Position numbers and translations under genes: made by a program. Below are positions 25,501-40,500 of a stretch of DNA of 64,000 nt, in pieces (position 1 is the first letter of the stretch; every line of letters starts with the position of its first letter). Below the pieces are notes generated by a model, which had not been told where the DNA came from, ran no database searches, and saw only the letters and a program-made list of their open reading frames with translations. Origin of the DNA: Leptidea sinapis (taxonomy: Eukaryota > Arthropoda > Insecta > Lepidoptera > Pieridae); assembly GCF_905404315.1 (NCBI RefSeq), contig NC_066279.1, positions 4,042,501 through 4,106,500 on the forward strand, read 5' to 3'.

Positions 25501-28500
25501 GTAGTAGCAAGTGTAGTAAATACAAATAGGTGGTCAACACAATTTTTTAATCGCTAAATATTTATAACAATGTCCGACGTCTAGTTCCAAAAATAACTAA
25601 GGGTTGTCATAAAAACTTGCCATATTAAGATGACGTATAATAATTTACAAAGGAATTCCACCTTCGCACGACACGCCACAAGTTAGGATTTCATCCCCAC
25701 CATCTGGATGTGTGGCGGTCCTCCACAGTGCGGTTTTCAAGGAGCTTTCTCCCTCGTACTACAAAGCTATGGAATGAGCTTCCTTGTGCGGTGTTTCCGG
25801 GACAATACGACATGGGTACCTTCAAAAAAAGCGCGTACACCTTCCTTAAAGGCCGGCAACGCTCTTGTGATTCCTCTGGTGTTGCAAGAGAATGTGGGCG
25901 GCGGTGATCATTTAACACCAGGTGACCCGTACGCTCGTTTGTCCTCCTATGTCATAAAAAAAAAAGGAAGGACGATGGAAACCTTGAGAGGCTTATTGTG
26001 GTCGGCAAAATAGATGGGAAGAGGCGTTGTGGACGCAGTCTAACACGATGGTCCAACCAGATCCGCTCCGCCCTCGACTCTACGGTTCACAATGCCTTTC
26101 ACACCGCCAGAGACAGGAATAGATGGAGAGCGATCATAAGAGAGAAAGTGCTACAGAGGGGTGGTCACGACCCTCAGTACTGAGGATTACGACGCAGGGA
26201 GGAGGACAATAATTTACAGTACAAGTGGTAAGCATAGCGAAAAGTACTGATCTCACTGAGTAGTAATATCTTGTTTCGAACACCAAACGCTTATTACTGA
26301 TTTCGTGTACGGGACACGCCTGAATATAGGTTGAATTTAAAATGGAACGAATGAATGTGATCGCAGGCTCGCGGTGAGGAGGGGGGCGGACTTAACAAAG
26401 CCAGTAAAAACTATTTATTTATTGTGAAAATTGGCCAGCAAAACAAGAATAAACTTGAAATTTTCATGTCAGGGTAGAACATGTACAAAAATGTACATGC
26501 TATTCTATTCAACTATACTTAATAGCCTTCCGCTGTATGTACCTACAGATCATAGATCTATATTGCTACTTAATTTTAAGAGAGTAAATTTTAAGTGGCG
26601 TAAAAGTAAAGTAGATAGAAGCGCGAATGGGTGTACATAATGGAGTGCTTGTCGCCACGTTAATGTATGGAAGTGAGAGTTGGGTATGGCAGAAGAAGCA
26701 TAAAAACAGAATTAACGCAGTTGAGATGCGATCACTGCGTAGAATGTGTGGGGTAAGACTGACTGATAGAATTCCGAATGCGGTAATACGAGCGCGCTGT
26801 GGTTTGAAAGAGGATGTTGTGACAAGGACTGAAAAAGGAATGCTTAAATGGTTTGGACACGTGGAGCGAATGAGTGAAGAAAGAATGACGCATCAAATAT
26901 ATAAGGCAAGTGTGTGTGGGCAAGCCGGTCGCGGGAGACTTCATAGAACATTCGTCGATCAAATTGGGGACGTTTTGAGAAAAGGAGAGGTCCGAAGCAC
27001 CCGCAACCGGCGAGCATGTATGAAAAGAGTAATGAATGTAGAGGAAGCGCGTGAGGTTTGTAAGGATAGAAGCAAATGGCATTCTATTGTCTCTGCCTAC
27101 CCCGACGGGAACAAGGCGTGAGTATGTGTGTGTGTGTGTGTGTGTAAAAGTAAAGTAATGAAATGGATTCGGATAATAAACTGTATAAAAAATACAACAA
27201 GTGGACATATAACAAAAAATACGGTAGTAAAAATTCTCCTTGAGACAGAAAAACCTTCCTTATTAATAAGTTCAAGTTTTAATGGTATATTTTAAGCAAA
27301 ATGACTAATGGTCATAATATATACCAGTGGGAACCTCCCACTGGTATATGCTTTGCATGATGGGTACCACAACGGCGCCTATTTCTGCCGTGAAGCAGTA
27401 ATGTGTATTTCTGCCGTGAAGCAGTAATGTGTAAGCATTACTGTGTTTCGGTCTGAAGGGCGCCGTAGCTAGTGAAATTACTGGGCAAATGAGGCTTAAC
27501 ATCTTATGTCTTTTTAAGGTGACGAGCGCAATTGTAGTGCCGCTCAGAATTTTTGGGTTTTTTGAGTATCCTGAGCGGCACTGCGTTGTAATGGACATGG
27601 CGTGTCAATTACCATCAGCTGAACGTCCTGCTCGTCTCGTCCCTTATTATCATAAAAAAAAATTACCTTTGCCCAGTTCCCCTGACGTCTCTTGGTAATG
27701 AATTAAACTTCGATCCAATATCCCGACCCAAAGTGCTACTTCGATACCCACTAAGGCCCGAGTAATATGGGGTTCGAGAAGGCGCAGTGGCTTCAGTATC
27801 TGATGAGTAGTCCAAACTTCGATTCCTTCGAGCTGTGCCGAACTTGCTTCCATATGAGGACAGCCCCAACCCAGTTGTGCCATAACCTGCACCCAAGGTC
27901 GAACTTAGGCCAGCGCCAGTAAGACCAGATCCTAAACCTGAGAAAAAGGAACGATGTTTTAAAAACGGTACACAACAGCACAGTACAAAACTAAATATTG
28001 TTAGCAATACTATTTATTTTTCCGAAACCACCTGATTTTCTCGCTTTTGGTTTTGTATAGTTTCAATTTTCGTGGGCAGTGGTCCGGAGAATTAATATCT
28101 TATGTCTCAAGGTGACTAGCGCAGTTTTAGTGCCGTTCATTGTTTCTAGGTTTTTCAAGAATCTTGAGCGGCACTGTACTGTAATAGGTAGGGCGTATCA
28201 ATAACAATCATCTGAAGGTCCTGCTCATCTCGTCCCTTAGTGTCATAAAAATGTGTAGTCTTAGGGTGACGGGCGCAGTATGAACATCACATCGGGATCA
28301 TATCATAATTTATTATACCTAGCTTATGGCATACCTTATGGGTAGGCTATGACGCTTGAAATTATTTTGGATTTATTGGATCTTCTTGTACTCATTTATT
28401 GCCATATAAAACAAACTTACGGTCTATATATTGCAGTTGATGGAAAAGTTTAACTAATAAATTCCGTCGCAGCAATTTTCACATTATTACATATCTCATT

Positions 28501-31500
28501 ACAAACAAAAAATTGTGACAAAATATTATAAATTTTCAGGAATACCAATTTTTACTCAATAATTAATAACTGTCACAGCTTCGTGAATAAACAAAAATAA
28601 CACTAAGGAATTATAAACTCTGGGTGTTAAAAAATAACATAGTTTTTAAAATAAATAGTTCGAAACCGTCATTACATACTGGAAAGCGATTACGATTTTG
28701 TTTTGGGGAGCACGCCGCAGATGTCACTCTGTATACTTCTATATATCGTGTAACGTTCCTAAATCTGACGCTTAGCTCGAGTAGACAACCCGCTTATTAA
28801 AAATAACAGTCTGTTTAATCAATACTATATTACCTGAGCTATTTATTCCAGTCCCCATTAAAGTTGAGCCTGTAAGCCCACTTAGTCCAGTAGACGATAG
28901 TCCTGATGGTAATCCGGATCCTCCAAGACCTGAACCAGATAGGCCAGGTCCCGAGAGACCTGATGGCATCCCAACACCATAACGCTGATTATATCGAGAG
29001 AGAGTCGACGCTGTAAAAAACATTACGCAGATTATTACGAGTTTAAGGAGTTTCGTGGACCGAGTTTCGCACCAACGTCAAAATTCTCCAAGAACTTGGC
29101 ATAAAACAACGCCTTTCGATGTTAATACAGTTCTTAAGTTCTTCGGACACGTCTCCCGGCGGGAGAGCGAATGCATTGAGCGCCTGAATGCATTGAGCGC
29201 CTTGTCGTTTAGGGCAAAGTGGAGGGTACCAGAGGGCGGGGAAGGTCACCCATGCGTTGGACCGACCAAATTAAGTCCGCTGTGGGCGGTCCATTGAATG
29301 AGTGCATAAGACTGTCGGCCAGCAGGGAAAAGTGGCGAAGTCTCGTGGGGCGCTTCACATCTGCCCCAAAAGATTCCACTTCGTGATGACCACGACCGCT
29401 CTACGACGAAGAAGAAGAAGAAGATTATTACAAAAATAATGTAAAAAACGAATATAGTTAATGGTTCCGTAATATTTAAAAACAAGAGCCAACGTACTAT
29501 GTGTATGTGAAATACAGCCCTTAGTTCCATAATTACAAACGCGGTCTAAAAAAGTGGTTTTACCTCCGGGAGCGCCCGTGGCGGCGGATGCCTTGAGACT
29601 AGACCGTAGAAGGGAGTGTCTCCCAAAATCTGAATGTGTTTCTGCTCGTGGCAGCTGCTGCTCGGAACCGGACCTCGGAACTCTGCCTCCAAAGCGGGTA
29701 CTGTTATTTAAAAAATAGTATTAAATTCAATCTATAGCCATTATAAAAAGAGACAGGCATTAAAACGGAGTCCACTGGTAATTTCATATCTTCACAATAA
29801 CATGGTATTAATATACACATTGTCTAGAATCTCAAGCCTTATAGAAGGGTACCGACAGACTAAAAATTAATAATATCTTAGGCAGAACTTGTGTCAGTAA
29901 AGCAATAGAATTGTTAAAACAAAAATTAAAATTACTGAGTGATTCTACCGATTTTGCCAATTATTGTAAGATTATTTGTTGACTTATGTATTTTATGAAT
30001 ATAAGTTTCATATGTGCTAAGTATTTTTTGATTATTAGTGTGTTTGTGGAATATAAATAAAAATTCCCCATTTCAGCAGGGATGTAAATTATTTTTAAAC
30101 ATTTTTTCAGTCAACAATATTTTACCACAATAGTAATCCAATCAATATAACCGAAAGACATAACAAAAAAAAATATAAAAGTGAATGCACACGATATGCA
30201 TATTAATTATCCATATATTTGTCCAACAATCTTGCTAATGCTACTATTTTACCACTACGATGTAACTAAAATTATGGCGTATTTCAGCTGTGTGTTTGGC
30301 GGGGATTATATTACACAGATTATTAAAGTTTGTTTGTTTTATTTATTCAGAGTATTGGTAATAAGACCATCAGCTCAAACCAAAATAGAATTAAAGAAGA
30401 ATATTTAATAATTTTGCAATTTACTCGATTATAAGAAAAAAAAAATCTGGCAGATGTGAAACATTGAAATTATTTTGTACAAGTAATAGGCACATAATAT
30501 GTACACATTATGACAGGAACTAAATATGGCATGATAAATAAATACAATATTACGAATTTTTTCCCAGAAAATGATGTAATACTTATATAATTGTTAAAAT
30601 AATTATCTAAGTTCTGTTTTACCACAATAAACAGAACTTTTGAAATTTGAAGTTACCACAAGAGAAATTACAACGTAATACGTATAGATGGCGGTAACAA
30701 CAATATAGCGTGGCGTAGCGTCGCCACGGTCTATATCGCCACGCCAACAATCAGGTTTACCGCCTATAGATGTTTCACATCAAAACCCCCGTTAGGTGTA
30801 TGGGCAAAAAAATACCTTATGTAGGTTACTAGGTTAGACCTCCGTTTTTCAAACTTATTTTTCTGTTTTAGTGTTGACTAGAGCAAGGGTGCTCAAACGA
30901 ATGATCGACCTTTTGAACGTGAGTGCTTTTTGAGCCGATCTCGAGAAATAAATTCGATTCACAGATTTTGTTTAAGCTAACTAAAATCGGTAATCTTATG
31001 AAAAGTATGCTCAGGACATGCAGTGTTATGCAGATTCAATATCCAAAGTCACTCTTTAGTTAAGTTTAAGAACCAACTGGCAATTTTGAATAATTATGAG
31101 CTTTTTCATTGACATTTTAGAGCAGACTTACTAACCTTGACTAAAAAAATGGAAATTATTGTGCGCAAAACTAATATCTATGTCATCGTGACACTCTACC
31201 TAGACGACAATCCTTCATCACACATACTTGAAGCCTCTCAGAGTCGATCGATCGTAGTCTAACAATTTTGAGGTAGATCGCCAGTAGTTCAAGCTGGAGC
31301 ACCCCTGGCATGTGTCTGTCTAATCTTTCGTAGTTATAAGTTGCTTACCTCCCACTGTCTGCCGGATAAAAGGAGTGGACCTTCTCAGCTAAGCTCTCAA
31401 GTGTATTGGGATAGGATCTCTCGTAGGGCACAAAATGTGTTGCCGTCGACTTGGGTTGTTCGGTTATCACGGGAGGCGGCGGTCGATAACTGGAAAATAT

Positions 31501-34500
31501 TACAAAATTACTGAGTAAATAAAAAAACTCTGGTAAAAAAAACATGATGGGAAACATTATTTGACGAGTCGCAATATTATAATAAATAAATAGAAGATTA
31601 TATAAGCGATTCGTTTAAACCCTGTAAACCACATCTACGAGAAATTAAAAATAAAATCTTAATTTTAACAAATAAAGTACAAATATTTAATTCACAAATT
31701 GTAGCTATTTTAAGTATTTTTAGGATCCTTTAAAAATATTTCATAGGCTGTCACATAGTTTGTATATTAAATGTAACTGGTCACTTTTGTTTTCCGTTAA
31801 AATATTCAAAAGTGAAATAGAAAAACAAATGAAGAGTACACAACTTTTCTGCCCGCATCACACGAAATAAATGACGCAATATCAGCCCAATTGTCACATA
31901 AGTATAAAGAATTAGGATTTATCGCAAAATTCTGTCACGAGACTAGTCTCTAGACTAGACTTGTCTTGTAACAGAATTTGGCGAGTCAAGACACGTAGAG
32001 GCCAAACACGTGTTGAATTGATTGAACACGAAACTTGAATTGACACTCAAGAAGGCTCACAACATTTGGATATATAATTCATAACTTACCTCCACGTGGA
32101 GTGGTCGGAAGGTGGTCTGGAGTTGTAATACAAGTCCAGAGGATTGGAGTCGGGTGAGAGCGGGCCCATCTGCATCCGGTTCCTCTCTTCACGACCGTCT
32201 CCTACCGGCCTCACGCCACCGCCCGCTGTCGCACTTGATCGCAATGTGCCGTGCCTGCAGAGTTTAATAAAAAAAAAAGTGGCCAAGTTAGAGTCGGAGT
32301 CGGCCAAGAACAGTAGAAGGTTCCGTAACAGTAAGTAACATAATATAAAAGTTCTTTAATAATAATAATATTTCAGTTGATAGAATGAAAGGTAAATACG
32401 AGGGGTTTACGATTTGTGACGTATTAAAAATAACTACTGAAAAGATCTCGTTCAAACCAATTTTCGCTGGAAGTTTGCATGGTAATGTACATCAAATATT
32501 TCTTTTAGTTTTGTCGTTCTCTTATTTTAGAAGTTACAGGGTGTGGGACACACATTTTACCGCTTTGGAAGTGTCTCTCGCGCAAACTATTGACTTTATA
32601 AAAAAATGATATTAGAAACCTCAATATTATTTTTGAAGACTACACGTACTACACGGTACTATGGTACACGTATGGGTTTGAGGAAAAAAAATTGAGTTTC
32701 AGTTCTAAGTGCGCCCATTTTTATTGCTTTTTTCTCTTCTATTATGGTTTCGGAAAAAAGTGGCTGTGACATACGAATGGACAGACAGACAGACATGCTG
32801 AATCCATAAGGGTTCCGTTTTTGCCATTTGGCCACGGAACCCACAAAAGCGTGTGTGTCTCAGAACGCCCAACAGAAGTGATAACGTAAACTAATTTGAA
32901 CTATTTAATAATGAAATTGTTTAACTTGAGAAAAGCTTAGGTTATTACTTAAATTTTATGTATATTAATATGATGATATGAGGAAAGGTCATTAATTAAT
33001 AAAATATTATATATTTTATTCTTTGTTACAATCGAAATTTGTCATTGTTAATTTATTGCCACTGTCGAAGGAAATATTTATTTTTGCAATATGGGACGAG
33101 ACGAGCGGGTCATTTCAATAATTCTGAGCGGCACTACAATTGCGCTTGTCGACATAAGATATTAAGTCTCATTTGCCCAGTACTTTCATTAGCTACGGCG
33201 CCCTTCAGATCGAAACACAATAACGCTTACAGATTACTTCTTCACGGCAGAAATGGGCGCCGTTGCGGTACCCATAATCTAGCCGGCATCCTGTGCAAAG
33301 GAGCCTTCCACTTGTAAAAATAGGTTCAAATACGATGTAAATACGTTTCATGAACTAAGACATAATTTTCTTAAAGGTATAGTGAAAACTAATACAATTT
33401 TTTAAAATTGACAACAGAATTGGATAGTTAATATGGATATACTCGTATGAATAGAGTAAAATACAATAACTACAAGTTGCAACCAACCGGCACTTCAGTA
33501 AATACAAGGCCTCTCCAGAGAGTCCACGTGGGAGATCCACGGGTCAAATGTTGTTTTAAAGCAATCTACCTCACCACAATATTATCATTACAGACTCGTT
33601 CATTAATTATAAGGAGAATTCGTGTGTTTTATTTCTTACTTTTGATCTTAATTTAGATTATTACGATAGCTTTTGGTAAGTACATACAAACAGCGTTTCC
33701 TTATTATGGACACAACAAAGGCTGCCTGATTAGCTAGTAAAATATATATAGTTGTAGCTTAACCGTATGTCTATGTATTTCATCCTAATACTCGTCTGAA
33801 GAGTTAACAAGTACACAAATTCGTCCAGATGCAATCTACGTAATCACAGAATAAAATGATTCAATTTGTTTTTTAACCAGTACAATATTTTCGCTTGATG
33901 ATTTATCATTTGATTGAAGTGAATTAATGACATATTAATGTGATAATTCTAATATTGACAATGAAATATTTGCATGACGATTTATTGGCGAATCGTGCTG
34001 TTCATGTAGCAATTGTTAAGAGCTGTGTTTCCCCAAGATTCATAAAAATAAATAAATTTCAGTAAAAAATCGGCATTTTCGAATGATTGCCATAAGTTAA
34101 GTTATTACTTCATTCAAGTATCGTTTGTGTAAAAATTATAACTACGACTTACTGTGAATACATTCCGTCAACTCTGTCTCTATCATCATCATCTCGACAG
34201 TCCCTCTTCAAAACAACCACTGGAGGAGGCTTGTGTTCTGTCCGGGGCATGGACGGCGAACCCGGCCCAGATTTACCTATAATTATACAAATTATAAGAT
34301 TTACTACAAAACAACAAGATATAGATCCAGTTTCAAATTCATGGCTTCCCGTATTTGGAATGATTTGCCACCACCTCTTAGAATGATAAAAAATATAAAT
34401 CAGTTTAAGGGTAAATATAAAATGGCATTGTTAAAAAAACAACAGGAAGCTGAAAATTTTAATTATTGTGTATGGAAAGAACTTCCCTTATATAAATATT

Positions 34501-37500
34501 TTTCATGATTAAACCATAACATTTGCAACTCGTTTCATATTACATTTAAACTGACACATTGACACACACTCATATATTTATACAACACACACACTCACAC
34601 TCACAAATACACTCATAATTAATACAGAGGTTGATACATTTAGAAAAAGTTTAGATCTGCATTGTTATCGTTATTAGTTTGCCCTCTTTACTATGTATCC
34701 CACCTTACACCTTAGGGAGATGGGAATGGCTGAAAACCAGCGCTGCATGAAAATATTATTTCAGGCAGCATAAGCTGAGCCTACTCCCTTTTGTCTTAAT
34801 GTATGTTTTGTAATAAGCTGATATTGTATACTTAAATTAAGTTCAAGGCAATAAATTTTATTATTATTTATAATAATGGGCATAAAATGTACCCTGGCGC
34901 ATGCATCTTCTTCAGAGATTAACTACTTATACACTCTTAATGTTATTTTGTTAGTAACTATTTTAATTTGAGGCTGCTTTACTCTGTACTGAATGTATTC
35001 TGTTTTATATATTTCATAAATACCAAGAAAAGAGTATCTCAATCATGCTACTGTACTATTAGGGATATTTTTATTATAACCAGTGGGAGGCTCCTTTCCA
35101 CCGGATGTGGGCTAGATTTTATGTACCACAATAGCGCCTTTTCTGCGGTGAAGCAGTAATGTAAGCATTATTGTATTTCGGTCGGCGTCGTAGCAAGTGA
35201 AATTACTGGGGAAATGAGATTTAGCATCCTATGTCTCAAGCTGATGAGCGAAAATGTCGCTGAGAATTTTTGGGTTTTTCAAGAATCCTGATCGGTACTG
35301 TATTGTAATGGGCAGGGCGTATCAATTACCATCAGTAGAACGTCTGCTCGTCGTATCACTTATTGTTATAAAGAAAATATTAGGATCTATCTACACTGTT
35401 TATTTATAACATTAGCCTGTTTATAAATATTTTATTCATTATTAATTGTTTTGAAATTGAATTGAATTAGTTCCTCTCAAAGTAGGACCCGATTTTAGGA
35501 CAAACTAATTTTTCCTCGGCCAAATCAGTTCATCCTTTAGGCGATAAGGTAAGATCTTTAGAGAGGCAGAACTAGTATAAGCAGTTTATCCTGAGGTGTA
35601 CATAACGGGTTTTTGAAAGGCCGATAGGGAAAATAGTTTAACTTAGTCTGTACCGGTGTATCCTTAGGCGATACCTAAGGGATGAACTGATTTGGCCTAG
35701 GAAAAACTAGTTTGTCCTAAAGTCGGGTTTTGCTGATAACATATCTATATATATAAAAATGAATTGCTGTTCGTTAGTCTCGCTAAAACTCGAGAACGAC
35801 TGGACCGATTTAACAAATTTAGGTCTTGAATTATTTGTGAAAGTCCAGAGAAGGTTTAAAAGGTGAATAAGTAAAACAATGCTCGGAATTAAATAAAAAC
35901 AACAAATTTGTTTTTCCTTTGATGTGTCCATACATAATTTCTATGAGAGAATATATTGATGCACGGTTTGACAGTTCTGCTGTGAAACAATTTCATTACG
36001 ACAGCAGGGTGCATATTTTACGAAGTAATTCTTGATGTTATGATACATTATTGACAGATTCATAAAAAAACATTATTTTGTTTATTATATAGAGAACAAC
36101 GTCTGTCAGGTCAGCTAGTATAATATAAATATTATAAAATAATAATACAAAACTTCAGCTTAAGATTAGATTCAAAAGTTGAGAGATCTGACATGAAGAA
36201 TCACACATTGCACGCTATTAAAAGCTTGTAAAATATACTTATACTTCTTACTACTACTTATTGGTCTTTATTTGGATGTTTAGACAGACATTAAGTTCAA
36301 CTGGGCCTAAAGTGTGTCAATTATTTTATATAAAAACAAAATAAAAAACAATTTAGTGCCTTCAACGAAACATCAATATTTGCAAACAGTTTTTTTTTTA
36401 TTTACGCAATTACAAGAAAAAATCCCTGAATTTTCACAGACAAACCCACTTCACGCCATATCAAAACAAACTCTATTATTATTAATAAAGTCTCTCTTAT
36501 CTAACAGAATCATAACTTACTATTATTTAATATATTATATTAAACATTGTTACTCGAAGTTTACAAATATTTTAAACGGATTAAAATATTCTCTCATCAT
36601 GTTAATAAATTCTACGTAATACTTATTATAAATTACATTTTATTAGATCCTATGCAAGCGGCTTTATAAAGAGCGTATGCTTGAAAGAATATTAAAAAAA
36701 TTAATAACGTTTCTACTGCACGTTAGAGACTTGCATAAGCATTTAATAGCCAACAATTTAATTGTGTTTCAAAGCAGTGTTATGAGATTTAAAATGATAA
36801 GATAAACAGATATGCTTACAAACAAATATATGCACTGTTTATATTTAAACATACTGCTGTGTGTGTTTTATCGTGTAAGAGGATTACCTTACATTATTTG
36901 CGGTTTAAATATAAATGAAATACTTATAACATTACCTTTTCGTTGCCTCGTGCAGAGCAAAAGCCTTCGAGGTATCGACATGATTATAACAACATCATCT
37001 AGTGACATTCGACGTACATCCACCAAGTTTACGGCCAAGATCTCATCACCAACTTTTAGACAGCCACTGTTGTATACCGCTGATTCAAGGGCTATCCGAG
37101 ATATGAATACACCATCAGTTCTTGCCCCTCCATCGCCTTCTCTGATGTACAAACCCAAGGTCTGGCCTGGTCGTTTCACTATTTCTACTAGCTGGACTAC
37201 GTGCCTTGAATCCTGTAATTACATTAGTTAGCCAGTTTGATTTTTAACTTTATTTATAAAACAAGATTTGCAGAATAAGCTGTAAATTTATTGATATAGG
37301 CATTTATTTGCGGAAATCCATAATTATACAAATGATTTGAGTTTTCTTTAGTGTTAATTCCGCCAATATTTGTCTTTAAACAATTAGACACGTGTTTCGC
37401 CTCTACACGAGGCATCTTCAGGACGTGTTGTCTCGCCAAAATCTTGCACGAGACTGCTAATCACTATACACGTGTCGAACTGTTTAAAAACAAATATTGG

Positions 37501-40500
37501 CGGTATTAACACTAAAGAAAACTCAAATCATTTGTAGAATAAGCTGTACTAATTTTAGGATGGTGGTGGAGTGTTCAATTTTCGAGAGTTATGAAATAAG
37601 ATTAAGTAGTCTCAATTTTTTTTTCTTAAACTTCATATTTTAAATATATTTTTTTTCTCATTTTCTCAACATTTTACTGTTAGTTACTATATTTTTTTTA
37701 AAAATTGAACTATGTTTATCACACTTATAAATGCCTGCTTACTCCAATAAAGGCATGTCTTATTGTATTATCTCTTAAGTACTATAGTTATAATTCTAAA
37801 ATCTGACTAAATAAATAATAACTTAATATTTAGAAATGTAGTCATGATTATAATAAATTACATAATAAATTAAGCTCAATCGTAATAGCAAAACCAAGTA
37901 CTTCAAAGCTTTCTCGACTGCGATTCAGAGATTCAGTACAATATTGAATATACAATATTGTATATTATAAATGATATCAAAAGGAATTCTACAGGAATCA
38001 ATTTTGAGAAAATTAATGCCTTTTATTGCCTGTACAGACCTATTTATCGCATAAATTCTGTTAGACCGCATGAATCTTCATCTAAGCACAGCACATAGTT
38101 CAGATGACGAGCTGTTGGTGCGCAATGTGCATCCTAACTAGATCGCACTCGCAATTCCTATTATCTAGGCCAGCATACCGAACAATAGGGCCAGACTCGA
38201 GAGCGCTTTCATTTGATCGCTACTAGGTTACGAGCTGAGTATCCAGGTCAACAAAGAGTAATAAATTACCTGTTTTAAAAACAAATTAAATGACTACATG
38301 GAATATGTAAATATCGATGAACAATTTGAATATCAAAGCGTCTTCAGCTTTAGACGGTGATATGAACTCATTTGCAAAATAAATTTGAATCATGTACGTT
38401 CCGCTTTGAGAGTCTTTGTGATATTTTTGTGTGATCTGAAGTCTTATGACTATAAATTTTAAAGTTTAGAAGAATTCGCTGTTTTAAATTTTATTTTATA
38501 CCAAACTGAATAAATTATAAAGTGAAGGATAATATAATATTTATTAATGAAGTTGGTTGTTCCTACTGCTAAATGGGTGGGTTAGCGCGGGGCGAGGAAA
38601 TACGATACTACTAACTACTTCGAAAGACAGATGGCCGGTGGAGCAGAAAAAACCTCGAATTGCGATCAGGACCAATCGTCGTAAAAATCTTTGGGGCTTT
38701 GTCCAGCAGTGGACGTCTTCCGGCTGATGATGATGTTAAGGAACTATTGTTTCGTGAAATAAAATTGTGAAATGAACTTAATGTAGTAATATAAAGTGTA
38801 AATTTTTCACATTTTTTTCCCATAAAAGTATTCAGTAATGGTTACTGATATGAGACTTGTATAAATATTCTTTGATATGAGTAAAATTTTTTTGGTAATT
38901 TTAAAATAACTGTAATAATAAACTATGGATGTTGATTTAACAAACTTCCTCAAGAACGCTTCGAGAACATTCTCTCTTATTCTTGGTTTTCTAGAAATCT
39001 GTTTTGAACAGTCGACCTCTAAACCGAACCGAGGTCGCACAGATCTTTATGCATATACGTTCTATTAGAACATTCGATTGGTATACTTGGTATCAATTAA
39101 ATCTGAATATGTATTACATTACCTGTAAAGCGAAAAACTTTTTGGCGGCCTCAATGTTATTCCGTCCCACTTGTCTTAATTCCAGAATTCGGACAATCAT
39201 TTCACCGCGACGCTCCACCGCCTAAAAACGAACAATTATTAGATATTTTTGTTACACAAACTACATTTGAAAACAAAATTTATGAACGATGCGGGACAGG
39301 AACCCGCGACCTCTCGCGTTCCGTGCGAGCGCTCTTTCTTTTTGTTACCTTAGAGTTGAACAAGACATACAAGATTTATCAAAGATACGTCACGCGAACG
39401 GTTGGCTCATTGGAAAGAGAGCTCGCACGGATCGCGAGAGGTCGCGGGTTCAAGTCCCGCATCGTTCATAAATTTGGTTTTCAAATGTAACTTGTGTAAT
39501 TAATCCCAGAAGTGAGAGCTATCACCTTAAAAAATAACAAATAGTTTAGATTATTGTAAATCAAATAGTTCCTAATAATATTATAAATATTTGTAATGTT
39601 TGTTATTTTGTATTACATTACATTTACATAAGGACAGCAATCTACCTATATATGCAATATATTATATTAAGTGAAGATGTGACTCGAGAAGCTATTGTTG
39701 CGGGTCGCCGGCAGGCGTCCTGCCTCGACCACATATTTGTGCGGAATGCAACAGCCGCTTCACTGCACTCATATACTGTAATGAGTAAGGTGGCCGATCA
39801 CTATTTAATTGGACTTATGATCGAAGTTCCGAAACAGGTTTTCAACACGACAGCTCCTTATCTTGTTTACAATAACAAAGAAATAGCACGCAAAATACAG
39901 GATGTTCAGTGGTTAGAACTGCTACAGTGTAATAATAGCACCGAAATATATCATAAAATAAGTGAAATCTTTTGTGAAATATATGACTCATCAAAAATGC
40001 ATACCAACAATAGAAAAAAACGTGAAACTAAGGAATGGGTTACCAAGGAGCTGAAAAATATGATGGAATACAGAGATTTACTTTTTAGGCAATGGAAAGC
40101 TAAACCAGATAACAATCTACTTAGACTTAAGTATAATAAATATAGAAATAAATTACAGAAAGCCATAAATGTCGCTAAAAATAATCAAAGAAAAAAATCA
40201 ATTGAATGCTGTAAGGGTGATATGCGTAAAATATGGAAAGAAATAAACAGCTGGCTAGGTAAGAACAATTTATCTGTAGATAGTGTAATAGAAAAATATA
40301 TGGGTAAAAATGAAACACCCAAAACTATATGTAATAAATTCTGTGAGACTTTCACAAATGAAATAGATAAAATAAAACATAAATGTCAGCACAAGTTTTT
40401 AGACAGGCAAACATATATTAAGGAATCCAACATTAGTTTTAGATACCAAAAAGTGACTGCGTTTGTAGTAGAGAAAATTATTGATCAATTAGATTGCAAT

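Noticed and set aside
25708..26013. Alternative frames at 25.7-26.0 kb and 54.4-54.8 kb as genes
   Set aside because: They overlap the LINE ORF2 C-terminus in another frame; only the [15 protein letters not shown] frame matches a known family.
26732..27275. Minus-strand frames rich in Thr-His (HTHTHTH)
   Set aside because: Antisense shadow of the LINE C-terminus and its (GT)n tail.
39395..39470. Functional tRNA gene
   Set aside because: The tRNA-like segment is part of a palindromic repeat that recurs elsewhere and does not close a proper cloverleaf.
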